A stretch of DNA of 64,000 bases. It comes from Ascocoryne sarcoides NRRL 50072. Its lineage: Eukaryota > Ascomycota > Leotiomycetes > Helotiales > Gelatinodiscaceae. The notes under the pieces were generated by a model. That model worked only from the letters and a program-made list of their open reading frames with translations, was not told the DNA's origin and ran no database searches. The stretch covers positions 2,108,001 through 2,172,000 of the forward strand of contig KB205945.1 of the NCBI GenBank assembly GCA_000328965.1. Reading direction: 5' to 3'. Of the stretch, positions 1-12,052 are shown one piece after another. Each line of letters starts with the position of its first letter. Positions within the stretch are counted from its first letter, which is position 1. The position numbers were made by a program, and so were the translations under genes.

Positions 1-2239
1 TGCCGAGTTGATAGTAGGAAATTCGATAGTGAAGGTCTGTTTTGTGGGAAGATGATCGCAAGTTCCATTATATGGCATGAGGGATTTTGGTAAGGTCCAC
101 GGATAATAAGTGTAATTCGTCAACGGCTGAGAGGACAAAGTCACTTCAGACTTGCCCCTCGTTTTTGAATATCTTTTTGTTGCCACCGCTTCGATAGCAG
201 GCTGTATATTTGGTATGAGATGTAAACCAATAAGGCTGGCAGCATGGAAAATATCTGGCCGAGCCGCAGTTGCGGAAATAGAAAATGGGACAGGAGTAGG
301 TGCTATAGGGCAAGTATCTCTCTCTCCTTGATACATGCGAGGTTGAAGCTCGGTAGTAAACGACGGCGTTGGTCGCTTTAAAGGGGCTGTGTCTTTTGGT
401 AATAGGAGGGGATGTCCTTCTGTCGTGAAAACATATGCGGCATCAAGCGAGTTTAGTGGATGCTCGGGGTCAAAGAGAAGGTAAAGGTACTTTGCAGTCT
501 CTCCCAAGAAGAAACTCTCCATGCGATCGCTCTTCTCGCCAGTCCGCACATCCTGAAGCCCGGACCATCCACATGAAGTCCAACATCGGCGCTTAATATC
601 TTCTAGGACCATCTCACCAACATGCAGGTACCAAGGATCTCTAGTAGCTCGGTAAAGATGATAATTTGACTCGATAAACTCGGGTCGTCCCGGCCACCAT
701 CCTAATCCTCCTTCAACCTGACCATCTCGAACAGACCATCGTTCTGGCAGTGCTCGGTACCGAGTCCATAAGGCTGTGTAGAGTAAGTTAGTCTCAATAG
801 CCTCTTCGACTTCACCGGCTAAAGTCAATAAGCCCGGATAGTAGGCACCTAGACTGTCAATCCAATATGCCTGAGGGGATCCAGTAATGAGATGGACATT
901 AACATAATGTGGATGATGCACTCCGCTGTATAAATGTCTCTTGATGGCCGCATGTGCCTCGTGCCAGGCATCGAGAAACGCTTCCGGTGAATTTTCCTCC
1001 TCTGTTAATGGAGTAAATATGGTATTTGGATCCAGCCAGGATTTGTGGGGTTGTTTAGATGGCATGGTTAGATTTGGTTGCTGATGCCCAGAAAGCAGGA
1101 TATGCGTTTTCAGCGCGTACTCGAAAAAGCTGTCAGCGCCGGCACCAATTCCTGAATATGGGCCAATCCATTGCCCATTCTCGGCATCGACTCCAGCTCC
1201 AATAAGCCCAATTGAACTTCTTCTGCTCCATACAGCCCAAAATGCACGTTTAGCAAGTTGCTCAAACCTCGAATCTCCTGTAAGACGGCTCAACACTGTA
1301 AACTCCAAGACTAAACTTCCAGCACCAGCACTACATGTTTCAGTAATCTCAGGCACTCCACTTGGGATATATTCTTCCGTATCCGGGTCGCGATTTAAAG
1401 GAGAGTTCAGATAAAATGGTATTCCATGCCGTAGATTAACTCGCGGGTATGGCATACCTGTATCAGTGTAAAATGCTGGCAATAAGCGTTGTGCAAGATC
1501 TAGTGCGAGACGAAGAAGCTGGCCATTGTATTTAAATCCATTTGGCCATTTAGTCGCAGGTATCTCACCCTTCTGAAGATGTGCCTTTGGAGACTTTACG
1601 CGATTTGGCTGGTATCCGGTAATAGGTAATTCTCCAGATGCAAACAAATGGGCACTCAGCAGTCCCCCAACACCTCGAATAACTGTTTCGAAAACCTGGA
1701 CCTTGCTATCCACGTCAAACCCCCGTGCTCGTAACCCATTTCCAGCAGCACCACTTGTCCCATCCCCATATTGTATAACTAAAGAAGCCACTCCATTCTG
1801 GAAATCTTCCAAAGCTTTAGCGCCTGTGCCAGCTCCGTCTGGTGGGGCAGATGCCAGTATAGCTAACGTTGAAAGGCTGTCAATCAGAGTAAGAGAATAA
1901 TTGCCAAGCACATCGTTCAATTCGACGTTTCGAGGATTTTGTGAGTCTCGAGTCAAAGGCACACAGGAGACTGGGCGCAACTAACAAAAGTTAGTAATTA
2001 TAGAAATTTTTCACCGTAGATCTTGCCTCGTCTTCCGGAAATGCAACGTTCATGTAATTGTCGAACCCATGGTAGAACATATCAACTGTCTCCTGCCTCA
2101 ATTCCGCCACACGCCCTGGGGTCATGGCATTGGCAAATCCCAGCCATATTGTCCAGATCCCAATCAAAGTCCATAAACCACGAAATACAGCTGTACCGCT
2201 GAAGGACATGGCCAATTCCGACCGCCATCGCAATGGCAT
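1..2239 (-). CDS. GH47 EDEM/Htm1-like ER alpha-mannosidase (3' end outside window)
   Basis: Likely ER lectin-mannosidase that trims N-glycans on misfolded glycoproteins to mark them for ER-associated degradation. Modelled exons on the minus strand are 2027..2239 and 1..1980. Exon 1 encodes a hydrophobic signal segment and then the family motif MFYHGFDNYM. Exon 2 continues from LRPVSC through NDVLGNYSLTLIDSLSTLAI, typical of the EDEM branch of glycoside hydrolase family 47, and stays open to position 1, so the C-terminus is missing. The junction is best explained by a 46-nt GC-AG intron (1981..2026), which restores the family string PEDEL. A GT donor at 2014 would leave a 34-nt intron and add four residues. 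Starts at 2239 or 2209 are possible. The family is certain; the exact start is not. Confidence 0.88.
1981..2026 (-). other. GC-AG intron in the EDEM-like gene
   Basis: On the minus strand the sequence reads GAG then GCAAGA, with a branch site TTACTAAC and acceptor TTAG. Splicing here joins PEDE to LRPVSC, the string expected in the EDEM family. The competing GT donor at 2014 gives an intron of only 34 nt, below the usual fungal minimum, and inserts ARST. Confidence 0.65.
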
Positions 2240-2797
2240 CACCGATGAGTGTATCTGGGAGAAGGCATGTGAAAGGTCACGGCCTTCTGAGCGAGACTTC
2301 AGAATCGAGAATGAAATCCCGAGGTCGAAGCCCAAGGAAGTTGACGTTGTACAACGAATATATGTGGAATGGTGTACGAAGGTAGACTTCAATCTGGCTT
2401 GATTTGTGGTTCGGCCATTGGGAGGCAATGCCATGTCATCATCTTGGCAAAATATCCAGCCGCCGGTGTGTAGTTGTTCCGTGCCGTTATCTACAGAATT
2501 CCCTATTTTAATCTCCTCTAATCAATGTCATTCAAAAGAAATCACTGTTCAATAATGGAGTCTTACTTTAGTCATTTTACTACTTGGCAAGGGATACCTT
2601 CTATACAGTTCACCAAATCGCGAAGCTAGCCTTACTCCGTATGAAATCGCTATTTTAGTTAAGCGTTTAGAGTAGGATCTAGGGCGGGATTCACCTGGCT
2701 AACGCTGCTACTAGCTTATTAGGCTGTACGTAAAAGATTAACCAAGAGGTAAATTTAGAATCCGAAGACTGATCAAAGATGGTAGGTACTAAGCCAT
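2240..2797. other. Intergenic, EDEM-like promoter side
   Basis: 558 bp between the EDEM-like start and the quinone oxidoreductase stop. It holds the 5' region of the EDEM-like gene and the 3' region of its neighbour. I see no other gene or repeat here. Confidence 0.5.
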
Positions 2798-4057
2798 TCA
2801 AGGTATACCAAGCACAATCTTTCCCCTAACCCTCTTCCCTTCCATTGCTTCAATCGCCTTCCTCCACCCTTCCCTCTCATCAAACGCTCCTTCGATAACT
2901 TCTTGAATCCCAATCTTTACTTCTCCTCTTTCCGCTAACCCAACAACCTTTTCCAAGTACTCGCTTTTAGTCAAAAGGGAGATGCAACCATATCTGGGCC
3001 CCCAGATCCAACCTTTGATGTATCGGATAATCTGAGCTGGGCTAGTGAAGTAGGTAATCGGACCACCTAGACGTCTTACATCGGTTTTGTCGCCGACGAT
3101 GGTTACGTAGGCGCCAGCGGGGTGAAGGAGTTTGGGCTAGGGAATGGTTTAGTTTAGTACAAGTGAGAACAGAGGAAAGGAAAAGAAGGTATACGTAAGT
3201 TGCCAAAAGGTCAGTTCCGCCAACACAATCAACGAAGAGATCGAATTCGGCGTTTTCTACTCTAGCTGAAAGAAGGCTCTGCGATACATCTTTAGAAGTA
3301 TAGTCAATTACTTCGTCCGCACCGAGGTCTTTAACGTATAATTCATTCCTTTTGGAGCAAATTGCTGTAATATGGCAATCGTAGACAACCTTTGCTACTG
3401 CAAGGAGTTTTAGTAATCTGTAAAACAAAGGCAGATGAGTTGTCGAGGAGACCGATTATCAGAAAGAGCTTCGAAAGTTGAAAGTCTAAGAAATTCTTAC
3501 ATTGAACAACCCAAGAGCCTGTGCCACCTGATGCGCCGCGAACAATCACTCTCCTTTGCTTGTTTGGTGGGGGAGGAAGCCATGAAAGGCAAGCATAAGC
3601 AGTGAGGGCAGCCAATGGAATAGAAGCAACTTGCTCATGAGTCAAACTTGTTGGCTTTTTGGCAACTGGCTCCATGGCTGGATCGAGGGTAATATACTCG
3701 CTAAATGTTCCTTGTCCAAACTAAGATCTCAGCAAATCGAAGCTGGATATGAAGAAAAGAACTACTAACTACTTGAAATAGTAACCCAAATATCTCATCA
3801 CCCTTGGCCCATCCTTTGACACTATGTCCAACAGCTATAATAGTGCCTGAGAAATCTTTTCCCATTCCCTTATCACCTGCTACTACTCCGACAAGACCTG
3901 ACCTCCATAATTGGGTGTCAACTGGGTTGATAGATGCTGCGTGCACTTTTATCAGAACCTCCTTCGCTGGAAGAGGGGTAAGAACTTTCTCCTCAACCGA
4001 AAGGTCTTGACCAGGAGTTGTGAAGCAAAGAAATCTGTTGACTTTAGGATAATCCAT
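2798..4057 (-). CDS. Zinc-free medium-chain quinone oxidoreductase-like protein
   Basis: NAD(P)H-dependent MDR-superfamily reductase, probably acting on quinones or enones in cytosol or mitochondria; the substrate cannot be read from sequence. Four exons: 3773..4057, 3501..3720, 3195..3397, 2798..3136, giving 348 aa in one frame. The N-terminal GroES-like part has AASINPVD and KGMGKDFSGTI. The nucleotide-binding motif VRGASGGTGSWVVQ follows, then LGADEVIDYT. No zinc-binding cysteine set is seen, as expected for the quinone reductase/RTN4IP1 branch. Introns have ordinary GT-AG ends. It is divergent from the proteasome gene. The three separate reading frames in this stretch are exons, not a broken gene. 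Confidence 0.88.
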
Positions 4058-4916
4058 TTGGCTTAAAAGATATACTTAAATGACTGGCATGCGAGATAAA
4101 GTTAAGAGACTTCCCCGCATTCACCACTTCTGATCGGCGGCTGCAGGTACGATTACTGTGGCAACAATAACAGCCTGAGGCAGACAGGGCGAGGAACTGT
4201 TGCTTAGCGAACCCCTTTGTGCAACTCCTCTTGGTCCTCTATTCTATGTTCCATAATTACAGTCTGCGTAGTGTGCCACCTGTTTGCTTAGAGGAACATG
4301 GTTGTCAACCTTAATGCCGGTTCTGGGGTTGAAATGTTGTGTAATACTGAGAGACAGGAGGTTTTTTGAGCTGCTTCTGCATTCGAGTTGATGCAGCTGG
4401 AAGTCTTAAGGACATCACACTCATCATAACGGCTGTACCATTTTCTTCAGAGCAATCATGAGTAATCCCTTAGAGAAATGACTGTTGGGTTAATTCAAGG
4501 AACTGTAGGTAGTCGTCTATAGTGTGGCAAAGCCGCCAGTCCCACAAGGTAAAATACAATGCCTTGCGTAGTAACGTCCCCACCTTTCTACCTTATTTAA
4601 AATATCTACGCTAGAAGAATAGAGAAGAGTAGTTATATTCATTCTTCTTCAATTTGAAGTAATCAGAAGTGGAGCTTTTGTATTATGTTTGCCGTTGGGA
4701 TGGTGGCACCTAGACCGTTTAGAGCCGGCGTCGGCATTACTGTTTTTCCATTCCGTTCTGTGGCCCAAGGCCTGAACGCGACGCGGCAGCTTGCCTAGCT
4801 TCCGGACTGCCAGCTTAGGATTCTTAAGTCTATCACCACCAACGACCCCCATCAGCAGAATAACTCCCACCCCCACAACTGTCCTGCAACCCAAATTCTT
4901 GAATTGTCGGCTTACA
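4058..4916. promoter_or_regulatory. Divergent promoter, quinone reductase / PRE2
   Basis: 859 bp between two divergent starts. At 4524..4531 lies GTGGCAAA, eight of nine bases of the Rpn4 proteasome-associated control element known from yeast. Whether a filamentous fungus uses it is not known from this sequence. No gene is seen inside. Confidence 0.4.
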
Positions 4917-5934
4917 ATGGATTCTCTTGTTGCGCAATACAGTAGACCGGCCTTCCAGTTGGAGACTGCTGAGGACCTGGACGAGGTGTTACAAGATGAG
5001 ACTGCAGCCTTGAACTTGAAGTTTGCGATGCCCCCAATAGCACAGGTATCTGCAGTCCTTCCTAAAGCTCCTAAGGGGCTCTGGCTAATAGTGCACAGCC
5101 TGGATCTTGGCTTCGCGCAATGACAGACGACCATTCTAATCCCAATGTTCCCATCAAGCTAGCTCATGGAACGACCACTCTTGCCTTTAGATTCCAGGGT
5201 GGCATCATCGTCTGTACCGATTCTCGAGCGACGGCTGGAAACTGGATTGCAAGTCAGACGGTTAAAAAGGTTATTGAAATCAATAATTGTTTACTGGGAA
5301 CAATGGCTGGCGGAGCTGCCGATTGCCAATACTGGCTTGCTTATCTCGGAATGCAATGTCGACTTCACGAGCTCCGACACAAGCGTCGAATTACCGTTGC
5401 GGCAGCATCAAAGATCCTCGCAAATCTCACATACTCTTATAAAGGCATGGGGCTCAGCATGGTACGAGTGGCATTCTCATTCGGTTTTTGAAGCTTCTTC
5501 TGACCTCTATTCTCTGTAGGGAACAATGTGCGCAGGTGTTACTCCAAGTGAAGGCCCAGCATTATATTATGTCGATAGCGATGGTTCAAGGTTGAGTGGG
5601 AACTTGTTCTGCGTTGGTAGTGGTCAAACATTCGCCTACGGTGTTCTTGATGCGGAATACCGCTACGATCTTACTACAGATGAAGCTCTTGAGTTAGGTC
5701 GCCGTTCAATTATTGCTGTAAGTACTCCCCAAAAAAGCCACCTTTAGCGTTGACTAATCTTGACTCCAACTTTAGGCTATGCACCGGGACGGGTACACTG
5801 GTGGCTCGGTAAACCTATACCACGTCAAGGAAGATGGATGGGTCAAGCACGGTTTCAGTGACATGAATCCCATCTTTTGGGACATCAAGTTGAACAAGGG
5901 CGAATTTTCGAATGTGACGGCCGAGATGGACTAG
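4917..5934 (+). CDS. PRE2: 20S proteasome subunit beta type-5 (chymotrypsin-like)
   Basis: Catalytic beta-5 subunit of the 20S core, made as a proprotein that self-cleaves before the active Thr. Exons 4917..5045, 5099..5461, 5520..5717 and 5776..5934 give 282 aa. The pro-region ends at AHG, followed by TTTLAFRFQGGIIV, so the catalytic Thr is the first T of TTT. Downstream are DSRATAGNWIASQTVKKVIE, GTMAGGAADCQ and the C-terminal AMHRDGYTGGSVNLYHV, all strongly conserved in Pre2/PSMB5. Introns are 53-58 nt and GT-AG. The ATG at 4917 is the first in frame after a pyrimidine-rich leader. Confidence 0.96.
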
Positions 5935-6668
5935 GTAGAAAGTCTTAAGGAGTTTGGCTCCAGGAGAGGTACTCTACCCCACGATATGCATATGTAACTA
6001 TAGAGAATAAAAGCTTTTCTTCCAGCAATATTCTATGGGTAGGGGCCGGGGAGGGCTGCGAAGATGGAAGATGGAAGATGGTGAGCAGTAACTGCTGGGA
6101 GGGTCTCACCGATGTAGAGGAAGTTATTGAACTGCATTGTGACGGAGGTTTGATTGCTTTGGAGAGGAGATTGATTAGGTGTGATGATCCAAGCCTAAGA
6201 TACTTTCAAAACGTAGAAACCTCATCTAATCCAACACCTGCGTCTTAGTAGATTTGTGACGATCTTTACTCATGGAGTTTTTAAGCTTGTCGCTCTGCCT
6301 CTTCCTATCGACTTTGGTATAACGAAAAGTTGTCTTTTGCTTGTCGATAGTTTGACAGATGGCAGTTTCAATTTTTGTTAACAAATTTTATGTAGCTATG
6401 ACTTTAGACTCGTCATATTATGTCGAGAAAATCTTAAAGCCCAATTAAAAGAAATTAATTGCTCCATATATGCTTGAAAGTAGCATGAGGCAAATCAGAG
6501 AGTAGAGGATATGAGATGTAGAAGTTTGGCGTATCGGGATAACTTCGGTCAAGGCAGTGCCTGCCCCGCGAGGATGCCAAAAATACAACGACAGCCTCGC
6601 GCCAACTTTTTCAAACATCCCACCTCGAGCCTCAAAACAATTTCATTGACAAGCATTGCTTTCCCAAA
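5935..6668. other. Intergenic, PRE2 3' end and karyopherin promoter
   Basis: 734 bp between tandem genes. It includes purine-rich repeats such as GATGGAAGATGGAAGATGG near 6063. No coding potential was recognised. Confidence 0.5.
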
Positions 6669-9600
6669 ATGGGTTTCTCCATCGAAGTTCCAGGAGAGGC
6701 GGCTCCTCTGACACCACAGCAGGTCTACTTAGCACTGCAATCAGCCAGCTCTTCACAACAACTTAATATTCAATCCGGCACAAAACAGCTCCAGGCATGG
6801 GAAACTCACAAAGGATACTACTCTTTGCTGCAGGCAAGTGATCTCCTTGAAGGCGATGATAACTTTAAAGCTGACGATAGCTTCTTAGGCAGCATATCTC
6901 GATAAATCCTTACCCTCCGAAATTCGATATCTCGCGATAATCCAACTGAAGAATGGCATCGACAAATACTGGCGGAAGACCTCCATAAATGCTATTACAC
7001 CACCAGAGAAGGCAGAAATGCGAGCAAAGCTACTGGAGGGATGCATCGGAGAAGCTGAGCAGCAACTAGCATTGCAAAATGCTTTGGTCATTGCCAAGGT
7101 TGTTCGAATCGATTATCCTCTGGATTGGCCAGATGTTATTACAAGTTTAATCCAGTTACTGCGGCTGGCAAATCAACTGAATGGGCTACGCCTGAAAAGA
7201 AGCATGTTGGTCTTGCTACAAATTGTAAAGGAATTGTCCACGGCACGCTTACGGACCTCCCAAACACGACTACAATCGGTCACTCCCGAGATCGTCTTCA
7301 TTCTGAGCGAGATATATTTGGATAAAGTCAACTTTTGGACGGGCTTCTTGAATGGAAATGGTGAGGATGAAGGTGGTGCTATAGATTCCATGGAGAATAG
7401 CCTTCTTGCGATTAAGATCATGCGACGATTGCTGGTTGCTGGTTATGAGTATCCTAACCACTCTAAGGATGTTTGTCAGCTTTGGGAGCACTCTCAGCAA
7501 CAGTTCAGCTCCTTTCTTGCCATGATCACACACGAACCTCCCATTCTTGTATCTCCTGCGAAAGACCTCGTGGAGAAACACTTACTACAACTCTCGAAGC
7601 TCTACACGGAAATGGCCAATGGCCACCCGGCAGCCTTTGCACTAATGCCCAGCACCCTAGATCTCGTTCGAGCAACTTGGGGATTGGTAGCAAAGTATGG
7701 CGATTTTTATGGGTCAGAAAGCCATGATTTCAGTGCTAAAGCTTTGCGGAAGGATGATTCTATGAAGGATGAAAGACCTATTTTGGAAAAGCTCAGTCTG
7801 AAGGGGTTGAATATTCTGCGAGCTTGTGTCAGGATGGTCTTCAGCCCACTTAGAACCTTCAAATATCGAACCCCGGAGACTAAAGCGGAGCAAGAACAAG
7901 CTACAGCGCTGATCAAAACCCAGCTTCTGACAAATGACTTGGTGGCCCAGATTGCAAGTATTATGGTTACAAAATTTTTCGTTTTTCGTCAAGTCGACCT
8001 GGAGGCTTGGGAAGAAGAGCCAGATGAATGGGAGATTAGAGAGGAAGGCGGTGGAGACACATGGGAGTTTGAGATTCGGCCATGCTCAGAAAAGCTCTTC
8101 ATGGACCTTGTCATAAATTATAAGGATCTTCTAGTACAGCCGCTACTTTCCTTCTTCCAATCCGTTACAGGAAACGGACAGAGTTCGGTAGTAACTAAAG
8201 ATGCTGTATACACGGCAATGGGCCTCTCAGCGCCGGTCGTCTTCGAGAGCTTTGACTTTGATGCATTTTTAAGATCCACCTTGGTCAGCGACGTTCAACA
8301 GACAGGTTCGGGATACAAAGTACTGCGTCGGAGAATTGCAATACTGCTTGGGCAATGGATCACGATTAAGATCTCGGAAGAAAACCGTCCTCTCGTGTAT
8401 CAAATCTTTCAACACCTCTTGAAGGCCGAAGATGAGACAAATGACCATGTTGTTCGCGTCACTGCAGCACGACAGTTCAAAGCTATTTGTGATGATTTTG
8501 CATTCGACGCCGAAAAATTCTTGCCGTATGCTCCAGATATTTTGAACAAGATCATGTCATTAATTCAGGAGGTTGAGGAGACGGAACAAAAGATGGCTAT
8601 CTTAGAAACTGTTAGGCTCTTAGCTGTTCGGATGGAACAACACATCGCGCCGTTTGCAGATCAAATCGTTTCCATCCTCCCTGCTCTTTGGGAAGCTTCA
8701 GGCGAGGAACATTTGATGAAGCAAGCTATTTTGACGTTATTTTCCACGTTAGAAACATCTATGAAAACAGAAGCACAACGATATAGCCCTTTGGTACTCC
8801 CCCTTGTCCGACGAGCCGTCGAGCCTGGGTCGGAAATGCAAGTATACTTACTGGAGGAAGCGCTTGATCTTTGGTTAACCATCATCGGGCAAACTCCGAG
8901 TCCTGCAAGTCCTGAAATGCTTGAGCTCATCGAATCCATCTTCCCGCTGCTAGAAATTGGCTCAGACAACCTGAGAGCAGTGCTCAATATCGTCGATGCG
9001 TACATTATGCTTGCCCCTGAAGCTATGCTTGGAGATGCGATCAGATTAAGGCTACTAGCAGCAATGACAAATCTTCTCGGCGTCACGAAGCGAGATCTTG
9101 CGGGTCTGGTTACGACTATAGTTGAAAAGCTTATTAGGTATGCTGAGTCTATGGGAGGTGCCAACGGTATTACACAGATAGCTCACGATCTACATGCCTG
9201 TGGTTATACTCGCCAGATCTTCGAAGGCTTGCGAGATGCATGGGAGTGCCATCAAACTACTGGTCCGGGCCGTAAATACCCCAAACTCGACGATGTGGTG
9301 GAAACAGATTATTTCACCATTCTTGCTCGTCTTGGTCTCGCGGATCCATCAATCTTCTTTGATATATTAAGTTCAGTGGGGAACCCGGATGATGTTTGGA
9401 GATGGCTCAGCACGGAGTGGTTTCATCACTTTGATAGCATGGCCAACATTGAGCGGCAAAAGCTCTCCTGCCTTGCTCTCACTCGGCTCCTAGAGCTTCC
9501 TCCACCAATGACGCCCGTTATTCTCGAGCGGTTGCAAGATTACTTTTCCATGTGGACCAGCGTTGTCACGGAGATGATTGGAGGCCGGGACGACGGTGGC

Positions 9601-9879
9601 GATAACTTGATCTGGCTACAATATAAAGAGAATGAAGGATTTGAGAGCTCGGTGGAAGGGGTGAGAAGGGGAGAATATGCGAAGAGTGATCCAGTGCATA
9701 CCGTCCATACATGGAACTTTGTCAAGGAGAGGCTGAGCAATGCGGTGCGGGTTTGTGGCGGGGAGGAGGTGTTCCAGCGGGAGTGGTTGGGAAATGTAGA
9801 TAAGGATGTCTTGGAGAATTATCAGGGGATAGGGACCCACGGGGATGAGAGTAATGGATTTTGGGAGGGGCAGGATTGA
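6669..9879 (+). CDS. KAP120: Importin-beta family karyopherin, Kap120/importin-11 type
   Basis: Nuclear transport receptor. Kap120 in yeast imports cargoes including ribosome biogenesis factors; cargo here is inferred from family only. Exons 6669..6833 and 6889..9879 give 1051 aa, close to the usual length. The N-terminal importin-beta domain shows IRYLAIIQLKNGIDKYWR, a hallmark of the importin-11/Kap120 branch that contacts Ran. The rest is alpha-helical HEAT-repeat sequence with an acidic segment near LEAWEEEPDEWEIREE. The single intron (6834..6888) has a near-perfect GC donor, CAG then GCAAGT, with CTGAC branch and TTAG acceptor. It joins SLLQ to AAYLDKSLPSEIR. Confidence 0.9.
6834..6888 (+). 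other. GC-AG intron in the karyopherin gene
   Basis: Exon 1 ends CTGCAG and the intron begins GCAAGTGAT. No GT donor nearby keeps the frame into AAYLDKSLPSEIR. The acceptor is TTCTTAG at 6882..6888 with a CTGAC branch site at 6871. Confidence 0.8.
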
Positions 9880-12052
9880 GTTAGTGATATGAGATAGAGG
9901 ATATATATTGACTCAAGCAGGATGTAGTTAGAGGATGGCGATAAAGGTGCTAGCGAATGAGTTGTGAGGCATATGGATCGAGAAATGAATGGCAAGAGAA
10001 TTAGATACCCAGCTGAATTGAACTGGAGGAAATGATAGAGCCCAGCCACCCAATCTGAAGATAGGGATGTAAACAAAAGTTGCGATGTGCAACAAAACAG
10101 CTAGCTTATACTTGAATACATGATTGGCCAGAAGTGCGTTTCATTTCGTGTTTTTGAATAAAGTGAGTGTTTGAGAATTTTGGATAGGGAGATTAAGCGG
10201 AAGTTCTTGACTGGGGGAGACTGTAACACAGCGCACCCTAACGCAAGTGAATATCGTACCCTCTTCACTTTCAGTCCTCAGTATTTTCTGTCTCTTATGG
10301 TAGTTAGATTATAGTGGAGGCCAGTTGGAGGTGAAAGTAAGTAAATATTTGAAGGGATAATAAAAAGAGCATCGACGAAAATATAAGCTTTAGTAACAAG
10401 GGGGGTTGTAGTTAAAGTCTTATAGGACCCTGAGATATTGAGGGGGGTGGTGTTAGATGCTGTGGAATTCTTTATAAATATGTAGATACCGTTTTGTTTA
10501 CTATAAGGTAAGAAGATTGGCTATATTGGAACACGATTGGAAAGAGGGTTGTACGTTTGGCTTGGGAGGGGTAGTTGTTGGGCCGGGGGAGGGGGGGCTT
10601 ATGTATTGTAGGTAGTATGCGTTTAGGGTCGGGATATAAAACTTGGAGAACAACGGTTAAATAGGTTAGATAAAGGTGAAATGACAGCTCAAGGTTGATG
10701 AAAGAAGGGTGCGAATGACGAATCGAGAATTGACACTTCAGTGCTGTTTTAGTTTTATAGAAATTGACTCGGCTCCGTCAAGTGTGCTGTATGGTCCCTT
10801 TTCAACCTCATAACTTGCTGGTTAGTGGAGTTTTTTGAAGCATGATGCCAAGATTACCTGCAAGGGCTATCTACATGTGGCTATAAGCACTCGGGAGAGT
10901 AAAGTGAGATAGAATGCGACTCAAATAATTGAGACCTCTTGTATTCAGTGTTCAATTCGATACATTTGGTTTTGCTAATTCACTCTAATTACGTGATAAT
11001 TATTACAGAATGAGGAGAAGAGACTATATATAAGTATCATAATCTCTTCTCTCTGATAGATAGATTTCTCAGTGGGAGGCAACATTGTTGCAGTTGCCTT
11101 TCAAAGCCTTAAAGGCTTTGGAGTTCTACGGAGGTAAAGGGGCGCAACTACACGTTGGGATAGAAACATGCACGAACGCACAATAACAACTAATAGTGTG
11201 TATAGTACTTCGCGAAGTCCGTATGCCTAAGCTGAAGTATATCCAGAGCAATAGTAGAGTAATCTAGATCCCTCTTCAACCTCTGCTTATATATGCAGTT
11301 GTAAACTTGTCTAACTTGAAGGGTACAAGGATAGTGTTTATATTAATAGCTTTCAAGTTTACGATTTTAACTTCGCGCATATTTGAAGATGACAGTAAAG
11401 CTCGATTTAACAACAAAAGTTTACCCCTACGAGAGCTATAGTTCGCTGTTAGAAGGAACTTGAACATCTGGAACCTTTAAAACGGACCATAGCTTATGAA
11501 AAGAACCGTTTAGTACTCACTAAATCTAGAGAAGTATTTGCAGTATTGCACTTGTATTCTAACGTAGCACATTCATATGGCTAGTATGGATAATCTGTTA
11601 CGTTTTATTAGGATTATTCTTAAAAGGAGGGTAGAAACATAAATTTATACAGTCCTGGAGCTTGCTTGGGCCACCCCGATCTACCTGAATGCATATAGTA
11701 AACACCCTCAATTCTTTAACACGCCAATACCTAACTATATCATATATCACTGGCCTATTGTATATTTTCTCACCTAACCGCATCAGGGAATCTTTGAGAC
11801 ATGAACTCACAAAAGCAAGGTAATAATATATGCTGCGGCCATATCGAGCTTACTCGTAAATTAAAAAGGAAGACTGCAAGACGGTAGTTTAGATTATATA
11901 TACTGGTATTTGATTTTCTTCTTCCTTTGCCATTTTGTACTCCTTACTCCATAAACGTGCCTGCTAACGCCGAATCGCTATGCATTCCTAATTCATACAT
12001 ATAATAAGGCAGCCCCGCAATTCAAGCTTCTTCTACAAAGTTCCTACTTAAA
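9880..12052. other. Long intergenic stretch between two convergent genes
   Basis: 2.17 kb of AT-rich DNA with G-rich runs (for example 10441-10450 and 10583-10597). A perfect palindrome CAAAGCCTT-A-AAGGCTTTG lies at 11102..11120. Short open frames here have no recognisable content, and I see no gene. Confidence 0.5.

Noticed and set aside
3042..3675. Frameshifts in the quinone oxidoreductase
   Set aside because: Three GT-AG introns restore one 348-aa frame with the expected NAD(P)-binding motif.
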